Source: Hermatobates lingyangjiaoensis
Taxonomy: Eukaryota > Arthropoda > Insecta > Hemiptera > Hermatobatidae
Direction: 5' to 3'
Length of the DNA stretch: 64,000 bases
NCBI GenBank assembly: GCA_026182355.1
Contig: JAPFBL010000003.1
Coordinates: forward strand, 3,001,001 to 3,065,000
A program made the position numbers and the translations under genes. The notes beneath the pieces were generated by a model that saw nothing but the letters and a program-made list of their open reading frames with translations, had not been told where the DNA came from and searched no databases. Of the stretch, positions 12,521 to 24,469 are shown one piece after another. Numbering within the stretch: the stretch's first letter is position 1; every line of letters starts with the position of its first letter.

Positions 12521-14640
12521 TTTCTTTATTATGAATTAGGTTAGGTATGGCAGTCCAACGGGAGAACTGACGCAACTGATGGTACTCGTAATACCCCCAC
12601 ATACCCCAGCTCAAGAACTATCCGCCTTTATTTATATATAGATAGATAACTAGAGTTCTTTTTCTGCAGTAAAAATAAAAGGAATAGCAATTTACAGCGG
12701 CTTTAATAAACAATACTCGATAAAATATAGACGAAAGGGACACAAAAAATTAGAGATTTTAATATCCCTGAAAAAAATCTATTCAGATATCAACAATAAA
12801 TGGATGGCATTTACTTTCCATTTGAGAAGCCATAAATATGCTAAAAAGCATATTTATAAAAGAAAATGGAATCATTGCACTGAAACAAAACTGACTCAAT
12901 TCAACCAAAACTTAATAAAGGAAAGAGAGCAATTTCAATGAATACGAAATTTGTAGAATAAAATCTAAGAACTTGAGGTAGTACTATAGTGAAGAAACAA
13001 GAAGGAATTTAAAGATAACGTTATAAGGAAAACATTCATACTTTTATGTATAATAGAACTAATTGAAATTTCGGAAAATATTTACTGATATATGGGCAGG
13101 AATCTGGCAGGAAGAAGAACTTGACAGACTTCATAAACAAAGAACATAATGAAGTAAAGTTGAGAATAGTAGAAGTTTTTAGGTAGTGAAACATAAAACA
13201 GCTCAAAGAACTATTTAAATGAAAAAAATAATCTCCTGTTTAAACTACTGTCGACTTATTTAGACAACTGGAGGACACAAGGAAGTTAGGAAATAGAACT
13301 TATTGAAGACCAGAGACAGGAGACTATGACAGAAACAGTGAAAACTTGTATAAGTTGTAATAAGTATATTTTGACAATAGCAAAAAGTAACGAAATCAAA
13401 TATTTCATCAGGCAACTGTATATGTTATTAACAGGGGAAGTCCATGGAAATATACGAACCGGATGAAACTCAGTTTACTCAAGGAAGATGAACTGGGTCC
13501 CAAACAGGTGGAGTGAAGTTGAAAATTTATTAAGTAAGATGCTTTATTCTCCTTTGATTGCAACAAACCATCTCAGTGGAATTAACGATAATAATACCGT
13601 GTTTAACAGAATACCGTTAAGCTAGTCAATCTCCTTTGACTATTCCACAGTAAGTCAGGAGAAGAAAGGTTAGGCTTTCTCATCTCTTACAATGAGCAAA
13701 GAGAGCAAAGGACCAACTACTGACAGGTCCGTCAACAACAAAGATTCCAGGAGTACATTAATGTCTTCACCTTCGCACGTCGGCTTTCACTTCCTTAAGG
13801 TCTTTTTAAAGGCCCAATCTAACAAATGAATCACAAAATCATCAGATCTTTCATTACTCTACAGGTAAACTTAGGAGTTGAAGCCTCATTCTTCAAGTCA
13901 TAACTAACAAGAATTTTATTTTTCATTTCACCAGAAATAAACTACCAATAAAAAGACTTTCAAACTTCTTTACTTAACATAAAACCATTGTTTGATATTT
14001 TTTATTTAATACAAGTAATACATTAACAATTAAAGCGGAACTCAACCTTATATTAATTTATAAATCAAATATAAAACTATATAAATATTGTTACATATTT
14101 GTTTACATTTAATATTCACTTCACAGTCATCTAAAATAAAAGTGAACTTCATTTCCAAAAAATCAAATTCATTAATGAATAATCATATTGAACATTGTGA
14201 TTAATATGTATTAACTATATTTTATTAACTTTAGTTTAATGTTCGTATCAATATAACCAGAGTTCCTTAAAAGTTAGTATATCCCTTTCCAGAACAGAAA
14301 AGTTCTAAATAGTAACAATAAGGGAATTTAATCACAGGATTTATTTATAATTGGCAATGTATGCATAATTTAGTCAAAACACTGACTATGAATTGAACTA
14401 TATTATGATGATCCCTGCATTCATTATATAAGGATTATTGTCAATCAGGGAATATTAAGTTTAGATGTAATTACAAATTGCATGCAGTACATATTATGGA
14501 TTATCCTGTAAATAAAGCAGAGGAGCTGTCCGTGAGAAAAAACAAGACACACACGCACACTGTGAGAACCTATTTAATTGAACTAGGGATATCTGAACAC
14601 TTGTATTTTCTTCTGAACTTAGCGATACTTTTATACTTCT
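12521..14640. other. Unassigned, possible PLE remnant then AT-rich DNA
   Basis: The first kilobase may belong to the same decayed PLE as the RT remnant upstream, but I could not recognise an endonuclease domain there. From about 13.6 kb it is AT-rich with no signal. Confidence 0.35.
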
Positions 14641-14643
14641 ATA

Positions 14644-14977
14644 CTGTAGTACCTCGATGTTCCAACGACTTTGAACTCGAACAAATCGGAATTCGAACAG
14701 AAATGTATTGAAAATCAAACCCCCAGAATCCGAGCATAATTTTGGAACTCGAACAGGTGTCCAAATTACTTTAGATTTAATAATATACTTTTAATAGTTT
14801 ATAACAGTTTTTTATCTAAAGACGACTACAACATTTAAAATAATAATACCTGTATGGTATATGATCCGACCAATCGGATTATCCCATTTCTAATTATGTA
14901 TTTCTTATTAGAAAATTAGTTTTGTTTTTCGACTAAAATTCTAGAACAAATTGTGTTCGAGAATTAAGGTACCACTA
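14644..14977. mobile_element. Tigger/pogo-type MITE
   Basis: A 334-bp element with terminal inverted repeats CTGTAGTACCTCGATGTTC on the left and, read in reverse complement, TAGTGGTACCTTAATTCTC on the right. Both are close to the CAGTGGTACCTCG-type terminus of Tigger elements. Both ends abut TA (14642-14643 and 14978-14979), the usual pogo/mariner target duplication. The interior has no coding frame, so it would need an autonomous pogo transposase in trans. A decayed transposase lies 2.3 kb downstream, but its visible terminus (CAGGTATCCCTTG) differs. Confidence 0.7.
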
Positions 14978-14979
14978 TA

Positions 14980-17250
14980 CTTCATAGACAGGGCAATGCA
15001 GTAAAAAAACCTGCTGCTGCTAACATTAAGCATTATCATTCTTTAAATGATAGTATATGCTATATTTTCTACGTTTACAAACTATAAGGAATATATTTAA
15101 TAAGAAGAAATGCTGGTGATCTGATTAAAGGGAAAGTATAGAGTCAAAGAAGTGAGCGGAGAGGCAGCATAGAAGAGAGTTTATAGAAAGCCGGTCGGAG
15201 GACTTGACTTCCTGCGAGTCGTGGCAGTAACCCGAGTGGCCTCCACAGCCAGCAGCGTGCTTGGCATTCAAACAGTCCTCGCTGACTATCCTCGTCGCGC
15301 ATGCATTCACCGCTTTATTCTCAGACACCCTCACCCTCTATGCTATCATTGCTTACCACACATGTCATCAAGATACTTGTTAGATATCTTATTCACAGAT
15401 TATTCGAGTCGTCTACACATCCAACATTCAGCCTACTGTTTAGTTCTACTTATAGCACTTATAGTTCTATGTAATGTGTCGTCCGTTCGTCAATGTTGTC
15501 AGCTATCATTACATTGCAGCACTAATTCGTCACACTTCGTAGGATCTATTTCTCGATCAACCAGGTTCAATAGCCTACAGTCATGGATTTCTTTTAGAGT
15601 TGTCTCATCGCCACCGTTGGAAAAAAGTTATTGGTTAATTTACTATTTTTATATTCTTATTATCAATCTATTCATAAATTTTAGAAACTATTATGAAACC
15701 AGCAAGAGTTTGCCTTTACTTAGACAACAGCAATAATAACTTCCAAAAAATTAAATTGAATAAACATAATGATTAACGATAAATTTCCCGAACAATTGTA
15801 AACACAAACAGGTAGGCAAGATTAGCAGAACCATAAACCTAACCATCAAACTTTTGACGAGGCCTTGATGCGAACATAGTCGACTGATAAGAACAAAATA
15901 TGAGGACTGATAATCAATTAACCTAATAATAATGTATCAAGTACTTCTGTAATAGAAATATATATTTTGTTGAGAATTCAAATAGAACAGAGCCTTCCTG
16001 CAAAATAACATATAGCCAAGGAGGTAAAGCACAAAATTTTGTGTTAATTATATCTGTAAAATTATTTGTGCTAATATGGGATCAATTGATCCGACTCAAG
16101 TTCGTGAAGCACACAGGCTTCATACTATTTCGCTTGTCCTTCTACACTGATTAATAAACTAAAGTCGAAATTAATTATTTACTTAATGATTTTTTACTTA
16201 TAAAACTTGGAAAAACTAATTACCTTCGAATAAATCTTTCCCAAATGTTACCAACGTATCTACAACGGCTGCTGTTTATTCATAATGATGAATATGTTTG
16301 GTAAAAAAGAATTGGTCATTTGTTTTAAGTTGGATATTGTTTAGTAATGTTAGAACTGTCTATTTGGACGGGTGTAAACCGCAATCCTTGAGACAAGGCC
16401 ACGCTCACAGAACTGTTTTACCAATCGCCTACACTGCAACTCTCCTCGCAAACCTCACCCACTCCTCATAACGTCTTTATTCCATTCTATTCAACGGTCC
16501 ATACTAACACCAATACTGTATATTTTGTTTCAAAATCCAAATCAAACTTTAAAACCTACTTCCGACATAATGAAGATACTCTAGAAGGAGGCACAGATAA
16601 CATCTAACGGCCATTGTCTAAGACATATACGAAGGCAGTTGCGTTTTTCGTAGTATTATAAGGAAAAAATCATTAACAAAATAATTAATTCCGATTTCCT
16701 TTATAAATAACAGGCAACTAGAAATTTCCTATTGTAAAGTGTTTATTAAACAAAAAATATTGTAATGTATGATATAAATAATAAAAAAAATAGTAAATAT
16801 TTTTTTATCTATAAAATAAAATTATCCCTAGAAGGTTAAAAGCTGCTACATTTTTTCTCGTCTGGTCAAGAAATTAAAGTGAATTATAAGATCACTTAAT
16901 TGGCTTCCCCAAAATTCTTAAGTATTTATATTCTTAAATCCTTAGTCCCAAGTATTTCTTCAACTAATAACGCGGAGAACTCAAAGACATTAGAATGGAC
17001 TACCGTTATTTTCACTTTCAATTCTCCACAACAGAGTGATCAATTCCTCACTTCAGTCTCCTTGTTATCAAGGTATCTTTTGCAACTGTTCACTGTGAAT
17101 ATTTTTCACGTTTTGAATTATATAAACTATCAAATTTATTCACGAAATAAGCTAACTAGCTGGTTTTTTTTTTGTATTTTTAGAAACCATAACACTACAT
17201 CAATAAATCTAGGTTTATTTCCATCTCTAAAGGAATTCATACACAAAGAC
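14980..17250. other. Unassigned stretch with a GC-richer island
   Basis: A GC-rich patch at about 15190-15340 keeps both strands open: a 171-codon plus frame from 15221 and a 69-codon minus frame. Neither resembles a family that I know and neither has convincing splice signals. The rest is AT-rich. The open frame at 16900-17313 is mostly chance; only its last dozen codons belong to the transposase pseudogene downstream. Confidence 0.35.
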
Positions 17251-17254
17251 AAAA

Positions 17255-18440
17255 AGTTGTCCTACAACACTCGTAAAGGATGGTTGAAAACTTTAAATCG
17301 AGAACAGGCTTGATGAATGTAAAAAATTACTGAAGAAGTTGTTAGTGCGAAAAATAGGTGGCATATATGTATCCAACTGAATTGTAGAAAAATATTGATG
17401 AAAATCATTACAATCTTCAACGTAGACATGGTGGAGCTGTTGTAGCAAAAGCGTCATCAAGAACATATCTTACGAAAAAAGAGAGAACTCAACTTTGGTA
17501 TAAACTGCTAAAGGAACGCTTAGCTATTATGTTAGGAGGCAGAGGCAAACTTGATTTGAAATTAAAGCCCCTTCTTGTGAATCGATCTCAAAATGCAGGG
17601 GCATTAAGGGGAATCAATAAGTATACTTTACCTGTGACGTGGCATGCTGATCAAAAGGCGTGGGTCACAATAACGTTATTTCAGGAGTAGTTTAAATCTT
17701 ATTTCTGTCCTCAAACTAAGTAATACTGCATGAAAAACAATCTACCTAATAAGGCACTTTTGATCTTAGATAATGCTTCTGATAGATAAACCCAACCTCA
17801 CTTAATGAGATAAATAAAAATGTGAAAGTTACTTCTTTGCCTCCAAACACAACTCCCCTTCTACAACCCATTGACATGGGCGTCATTTCTGTATCCAAGA
17901 CCCATTACCTTAAAAGAACTTTCTCTCTAGCCGTAAAGCAAACAACAGAATTAAATACATTCACTATTCTCAAATTTTGGAAAAATTCTAACGAAGACGG
18001 AATAGATAGATTATGCCTGACAACAAGTGACTGAAGAGATCCAAGAGAAACATGTTTGTGAAAATATGTTGCTTGATTGTGCGAATTTTGTCAGATTATA
18101 AAAAATTATGTTAAGAAAGTACAAAAAGAAATTGTTTTTATTGGCATCACTCTAGGCCTTGAAAGTGTTAATTCAAAAAATGTGAACATGTTGAATCAGA
18201 AAATGGCTAAGAACTTTTAGATTCAACTTCAAAATCATGAGTTCATGAAGGCCCTTCTCGAGATCGAGCAACAAGCAATTTAAAAGAAATTGAATCGTAG
18301 GAAATATCTATTAAACATCTCGAAGAAATATTACAAACTTTTAGTACTCTCAAACAACAAACTATTGCTACGAATCCAGACAAGAATCGCAGCAGTCCAA
18401 TTAGCAAGCTACCACTGAACTATCGATGAGAAAAAACTAA
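17255..18440 (+). pseudogene. Decayed pogo/Tigger (jerky-type) transposase
   Basis: Pieces in three frames reconstruct the family order. Near 17.28 kb is KGWLKT, the end of the DNA-binding region. FNVD (about 17420) marks the first catalytic aspartate of the DDE/D domain, and RTYLTKKERTQLW follows. KLKPLLVNRSQNAGALRGIN and LPVTWHADQKAWVT come next. LLILDNAS (about 17758) is the second catalytic aspartate, and LPPNTTPLLQPIDMGVIS (17835-17890) is the highly conserved block before the third. A lysine-rich C-terminal tail runs to about 18440. At least six stops or frameshifts are present, so it is dead. It encoded the cut-and-paste transposase acting at TA targets. Confidence 0.85.
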
Positions 18441-18599
18441 AAATTATCCAAAAAGATAAATTAAATTTTCATCAAAGTTTAATAAAGATTGTTTAAAATA
18501 AATATCACTAAAAATCAGTATAAAACTAAGATCAATTATAATTTCTACCATTACTTTAAAATGGTAGACATCATAATAAATTTTTATTTTCCCGAATTT

Positions 18600-18650
18600 T
18601 CATTTTCTTAATTAACGTTAATTAATCACATTAATCAAGGGATACCTGTA
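18600..18650. mobile_element. Probable right terminus of the Tigger copy
   Basis: The reverse complement begins TA-CAGGTATCCCTTGATT, a pogo/Tigger-like terminus beside a TA dinucleotide (18649-18650). It lies 200 bases past the transposase tail, the expected distance. I could not find the matching left terminus, so the copy is probably 5'-truncated or rearranged. Confidence 0.5.
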
Positions 18651-18697
18651 CTTCGTCTTCATCTGCTCTTAGTTTGTACCAATTGGCGCTAACCATT

Positions 18698-18782
18698 CAA
18701 GAGAGAAAGAGAGAGAGAGGGGGGGGAGAGAAAGAGGGAGAGAGAGAGATAGGGAGAGAAGGAAGAGAATTAGAAGGGACAG
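18698..18782. repeat. (AG)n purine tract
   Basis: Imperfect AG/GGGAGA purine run, immediately beyond the Tigger right terminus. Confidence 0.9.
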
Positions 18783-19600
18783 GGAAATTAAGAAGAGGAT
18801 GAGATAGAGAAATTAAGGACGAAAAATAAAACTTAGTACTGCATGTTTAAACTAATGAGGGATTAATTATTCAATCATAAAGTGACATTAACAAACTAGA
18901 AGGGTTCACCAAATCAAGCTGTCTGGATAAGTAAGCCTTATCTTAATTTGGAAAGGCGGAGCTATTAAAAAGATGGGAGAGCTTTCTGTCGAGAGAAAGT
19001 GAACCCAACCAGAACTAAGCAGGAGAAACAACTAATGAATTCTAAGGCACTGGTTTGAAAAGATATTCAGAGAGTCGTTTGGAAATCACTGAGGTAGCAC
19101 ATGTTGTGAGTATTGTGAAGTCAATGAAGCAGTGACCAATGAAATCTGCGCTATTATGCCCAGACGCGCTAACCTGGCAAACATCACAGTTCCCGTTAAA
19201 ACTATAGATGACTCTACCTATACCCGCTCTTTATCTCTGTGTATCTTCGTTTGTAATCAATCTACTAGTGTGTTATATATCACTCCTATACTCTGAGACA
19301 TTATTTACAACAGCCGCCGACATACGTACATGCAACTCAAATGATATAGTAATACAAAAAATAGCCAATTGAAAAAGACAGGTTTTTTTAGTATCGTATT
19401 ATTCAAGTACATATATAAAAAAGTCTCAACCACAATTAAAAATTCAGAAACGGAGCTAAAATCTTTTGAGCAAGTAACTGGTTTTATCTGTGGCGAGAAC
19501 CTTGAATTGGACGCAACATCTTGGTCTTATTATTGAGGTTTCTACTGTGGTTCATCCATTGAAAAGAAAAACCAAGGGTGTTTTGAACATATTGTATACA
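18783..19600. other. Unassigned
   Basis: No gene, element terminus or repeat recognised. Confidence 0.4.
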
Positions 19601-19620
19601 CTTTCTATATATATATATAT

Positions 19621-20062
19621 AAACTTAAAGTTTATCAGGACTCGGTCAGTTCTTCAGATCCAAATTAAATTCTCATTGTCAACGTTTCGGTTTTTATTTA
19701 AAACCTTTTTCATAGGCAGAAGAATAAAACTTTGAAACAGAAAAACTAAGTACTACATTAAAGACTATTTTACAAAGAAAAATAGTCTATGGATGTCAAC
19801 AACAACTGTCTTGTTAGAATGTCACATGTTCATTGAAACTAGTCAGATGTTGTTTACATTTACAGTTTATTTTTCATTGTATAATAATCCTTAATGTAGT
19901 AATTAGTTTTTCTGTTTCAAAGTTTTATACTTCTACCTATGAAAAAGGTTTTAAATAAAAACGTAAACGTTGGCAATGAGAGTTTAATTTGAATCTGAAG
20001 GACTGACCGAGTCCTGATGAACTTTAATTTTCTTTCTATTTCACGGTCGATACTTTTATCAA
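19621..20062. mobile_element. Family C inverted-repeat element (spliced form), flanked by (TA)n
   Basis: Head-to-head arms. The left arm (about 19621-19805) is in minus orientation and the right arm (about 19880-20062) is in plus orientation, with a unique central region of about 90 bases. (TA)n lies outside both ends. Each arm contains the exon junction CTTCT|GCCTATG (left, between 19717 and 19718) or CTTCT|ACCTATG (right, between 19934 and 19935), exactly where the 51.1-kb copy has a 128-bp intron. Hammerhead-like motifs follow at 19680-19717 (minus) and 19935-19973 (plus; the GAAAC core has decayed to GTAAAC, so it is probably inactive). Confidence 0.7.
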
Positions 20063-23000
20063 TATTCCTATATATATATATAAACATATATTTATATATA
20101 TTTACAAAAACAAAGGCTTTTCTTATTCCCAGAAAAGTTTTGAATATAAATGAAAAGGTACATAACTGATAAAAAAGAACGGAAAAATCTTATTTAGAGT
20201 AGAAGAAGGGAAGCTTTATTTTGATTTATGGGCGTTGTTATTTATGGAACGCCCAATATGTTGACATTTCGTCATTGGATGACGCGTGTCTAGTAAAGGT
20301 CAGAGACTCTATAACGCTGATGTCCGCCAGTGCTGTGCCACTCCAGGCGGTCTATTACTAGCCTTAGTTCAATGTTCTCTATTCGACAGATGTCAAAATA
20401 TTCAAGTGAGTCCTTATCGTGACTTTCTTGTGTTTGAAAATTTATAAATAAATACAACAGTACATGGAAAAAAATGTCACAATAAACACATATGACCAAC
20501 AATCTAACAGTCCCCCCACAATGATAATCAAAAATAAAAACTTCAAAAGTCTTCGGGCAACTTTTTTAGTTAAAAAACAGAATAAACAAAGAAAAAGAAG
20601 AATGAATCGTGAGTGATGGTGAATCACTAAAGGAACTATGTTTTAAATTGTGTCACAATTACTCAATTTAAAAGGCGTTGAGGAAAATAACCTTAAACTA
20701 CGAGTAGTCGCTGTACTACTACATATGAGGATGCAACTAAATAAACTTAGCACATATTAATGACATAATCAATGTTCTATTAATCATTTGATTAACACTA
20801 CAATATTACACTGTAATATTAAGCACCTAATAATACAGATTTCATTACTACTCCATTAGATTACTTCAAAGTCACTAAAAGATTGAACTCACTGCTGTTG
20901 CAAACTAAACATTCTCAATATGTCAAATGTCATTCACAGCTCCTTAGCTTCTCCAATACTGTCCCCTTGTTTATTCTGCTACTCTTCTCAAGATGAGATC
21001 CCAAATGAAATTAAAGAGAAACAGAGTGTTTGTTTACTTCTATTTTTTGTTTTATATGTTGATATATGAGTACCTACAAAATAACATAACGTAAAAATCA
21101 GCGTCTAAACCAGAGTATAAAATTCAAAAATGCTACCCTTCTTCCTCAGCTCACTACAAATCTTGACATTATTATAGTTATTTGTAATGTCTATAGCGTA
21201 GGCAACTTGATTAAAAGCTATCCTAGAAACTTGAGTGAAACCAAGTCTTCTTTAATTTAGTTAAAAACATCAAATATATTAAATACTATTAATGGTGCAT
21301 TCAAATGAGACTAAGTATTAAAAAGAGAAATATCCTTGTTTAGGGGGTTCACAGCAAAATGCCAATAACGTTTTTCTAAATTCGTTCCGAACCCTCCAGT
21401 ATACCACATTCCTGACCAACCATTTTTGTTTTCATGCTTAGAAAGCAAGAAAAATGCTTTCTAAGCATGCTCGGACTAAGCATGTCATTGTGTAACTTTT
21501 ACAAAAATTAGTCACACAATAAAAATTCTTTTGTCCCATTTCTCAATTTCATCATGATTTAGACGCTGGTATACATATGTTAGAGCAGGCTGTGTCGGTT
21601 TGGATTTCTTCTTGCTTAATTTTTCTAATTTCGGATTCCTTCCTCGTTTCTTCTTCAAAGCTATGCAGTGCACTAGCTATGTTTCTGGTCGACATGTTTC
21701 TAGTGATACTTCACTCATACTCAGAACAGAAATTGTATTTAAGCTGGAGATTCTTTATATTTGTATATAAAAGAGTGATGGTTGAAGGTTTGTTTTTATG
21801 TATCAAGTAAGCATAGTTTTAAGACCTCTCTGGTACTAGCCATTTTAATTCTTATTTCTATCTTCTTTTATTGAATTATTATCCCTTCCATGTTATCTAT
21901 GGAATCCATTGTAATCTAAAATATTCATTTTATTTCCTAATAATTCTGACTCCATTTGCAATCCATTACTTTCATTTACAACGATGATTCCTTCAAATTT
22001 ATATAGTTGGTTCAATTGTTTTCATTAATAGCTTATATATATATATATATATATATCGCTTAGTGTCCCTATCTCTCTCTCTTGATGACGGCTAAACAAA
22101 AATTAAGAGACTGTAGATGTGTTTTTCTATTTACTGTGTACCTATAGTTTATTCTGAAATGTTTGTTGTCCTTTTTTGGATCGTTTTCTTGATGGTAATA
22201 TATATATATCACAACAAAAAAACATGTGATAAAATCAATAAAGTTTAAACCACAAGGAAAAAGAAAAAGCTTCAGAGAATTTATTTCTGTCTTTCCTTTT
22301 AAAAAATTCATATATATATATATATACCACCTACTAATCACTAATTGAAACTCTTAGGAACGATACAACACAGTAATTTATTCCTATTATTACTTACAAC
22401 TGTTTTTATTTTTTAAATTTATTTGAGATATAAATAAAGCATCTATGCCACGAGCAAATAACGTTGCAGATTCTTCCTGATGCTTATTGCAGGTAATTCT
22501 AATAAATTATTGATAATGAGAAGCGAAAGAAAAATACTGGTTAGAAAATGAATCCATTTACGCAGGGCTTGTAAACATTGTTGAGGTCCAATGAATAGCT
22601 CTAACAAAAACGCTTTCACCTACTATTACCGACCTCTACGGTGGGTAGAGATCACATCTAGGATGAAGGAAGTCAAACCAACCCTTCTCTGTCTTAGTAT
22701 TCCAAGTTTTCAACATGATCTGTCATATAACAAGCTCCTTCAGCCAAATTAGCTATAATATGGTATTAATCATTCAAATGTATCTAAGAAAAAAATTCCT
22801 AAAACGGCTTATTTTATTTTCTTTTTCCTTCTTATTACTTGTTTTCAACATTGTTTAAAACAAACATCAAAATTTTACTCAAAGAACATCATACACGATC
22901 AGCATTGACCATGGAAGAATGGCACGGCTATATTATTTGTAACACTCCCAACTCAACACATATCACTGCTGAAGAAACCGGGTCCTAATCGAACCATACA

Positions 23001-24120
23001 AAGCTTACAAGACATAGGGACCCTTACATTTTTCGAACGAAGTTATAAAAATTTTAAGACTTTTGATCAATCTTTATTTGCAATTGGCAACTAGAAATGC
23101 AGCACACTCCAACTGAGCAATGACTGTCACTTTTCCTGAAGTACAAAACACCACAGAGAAAATAGTGAACAATGCGGTATCCTTGGACTATATGTTACGA
23201 GTACAAGGAAAATTGCCCGATATTCCATTCAACGTCTATTACTACTGCCGAAGAGTGTATTACGTATTACAATAAGAGTGTATTACGATGTCTTACCCCA
23301 TAACCTGAAAGGAGCCGCTCTTGAAATTATTAGAACCAAATACCTCAAAGTAAATGGATCCACATGAACACCAATCTTCCGTGGTCGTACTGAAGCTAAC
23401 TTCATTTCCGAACTCATCCAAGGAGCTAGCTCCTGTGAACAGTCAATGACTCAACTTTGACGGAAAGGTTGATACCAATAACAATGCTATGGATACCCTC
23501 ATATTGGTAGAAGACACATGAAAATGATATTTCCGTCTGACCACATCTGCAATATAATAGTCTCCATCACTGTTTTCAGGACCATACAGTGGCCAAGGTC
23601 CAGAAATTGTTAATAAAAACAGAAATCAATCCCCTCACTGGGTTTCCAACCACTAAAACAGTTTTGGTAATTATCAGGCTTATTAAATCGTTGGGGAGGG
23701 GTGAGAATTAGTATAACTAATATTTATCCCTTTGAAATTTATCTACAATGAAAAAGGCAATATAACGAACAAAATACTAGTTACCAAACTGATGTATTAT
23801 TTAAACATTCAATAAGAATAACAGGGAAATGACAGACTTCAAGGCGAAAAATTAAATAAAATATTATACATTTCAGCTAAAACTCATGATATCTAATAGT
23901 AAATGCAAGTCCACCTTCTAACATCAGCTGTTACCTTCACTGAATCATTGACAAAACTCAATCTGATTTCATATTCAAAAGTTAATAATTACGATCTAGA
24001 GGTCCAGAAATCCTGAGATGATTGAATAATAAAAAATCTGGAGTAACCTGACGTCAACTTGAACATAGGTATATGTTGCTAATGTTGTTCTAATGTTGCT
24101 ATCATTAGACTTAATCTAAA
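20063..24120. other. Unassigned, with one palindrome and (TA)n tracts
   Basis: AT-rich with (TA)n tracts near 20.07, 22.03, 22.20 and 22.31 kb and one perfect hairpin at 21433-21469. At 22.9-23.7 kb the base composition is more even and both strands give broken frames, suggesting a decayed element that I could not identify. Confidence 0.35.
21433..21469. repeat. Perfect 15-bp inverted repeat, 7-nt spacer
   Basis: CATGCTTAGAAAGCA and its exact reverse complement are separated by AGAAAAA. A related half-site (CTAAGCATG) follows about ten bases later. No flanking element explains it. Confidence 0.8.
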
Positions 24121-24129
24121 ACTCAGGTA

Positions 24130-24460
24130 AAGTATTAGTATTCAGAAGGTTACCGCAACTAATCACCACAAGAAGGAGGATGTCACACCTTCCAGAGAAG
24201 TTTCCAATGGTCATAATTTCAGTTGTAGTAGAGCCTATGCTTACACTAATTATTCTTTCGTTAACTCCATATTCTTGGATTAAAACGTCCATATATTAGT
24301 TCTGATTCACAGGATTTGAAGTCGAAAGCTCTTTCAATATCTACGCAGCAGAACAAAATGATAGCTTGAAGATTCAAGGAATTTTCCATTTTGTTATCGA
24401 AAGTTTTTGGAACCAACTCTGTTGACTTGCCTTTCAGAGAGGTATGTTTATCTTACGAAG
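24130..24460 (-). pseudogene. LINE (Jockey-like) reverse-transcriptase remnant
   Basis: On the minus strand the sequence reads GKSTELVPKTFDNKMENSL, then FCCVDIERAFDF, and after a frameshift QEYGVNERIIS, TTTEIMTIGN and GRCDILLLVVISCGNLL. This is the motif series of Jockey-clade RTs: GRST at motif 2a, the catalytic (F)xDIEGAF(D/N) of motif A, GV.ERI, and the degenerate GCPQGGVLSPLLW block. The first catalytic aspartate is intact and the YADD block is not visible. Stops and frameshifts make it non-functional. It would have reverse-transcribed element RNA at the target site. Confidence 0.7.
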
Positions 24461-24469
24461 ATGGTTATT

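Noticed and set aside
15221..15736. 171-codon plus-strand frame as a membrane protein gene
   Set aside because: Longest open frame, but the antisense strand is also open over its GC-rich start, there is no recognisable family and its tail is AT-rich low-complexity translation.
16900..17313. 137-codon plus-strand open frame as an independent gene
   Set aside because: Compositionally plain; only its last residues (KGWLKT) match the Tigger transposase in which it overlaps, so it is a chance extension.
22900..23700. Possible retroelement coding region
   Set aside because: Base composition is suggestive, but no RT, integrase or other motif could be read in any frame.
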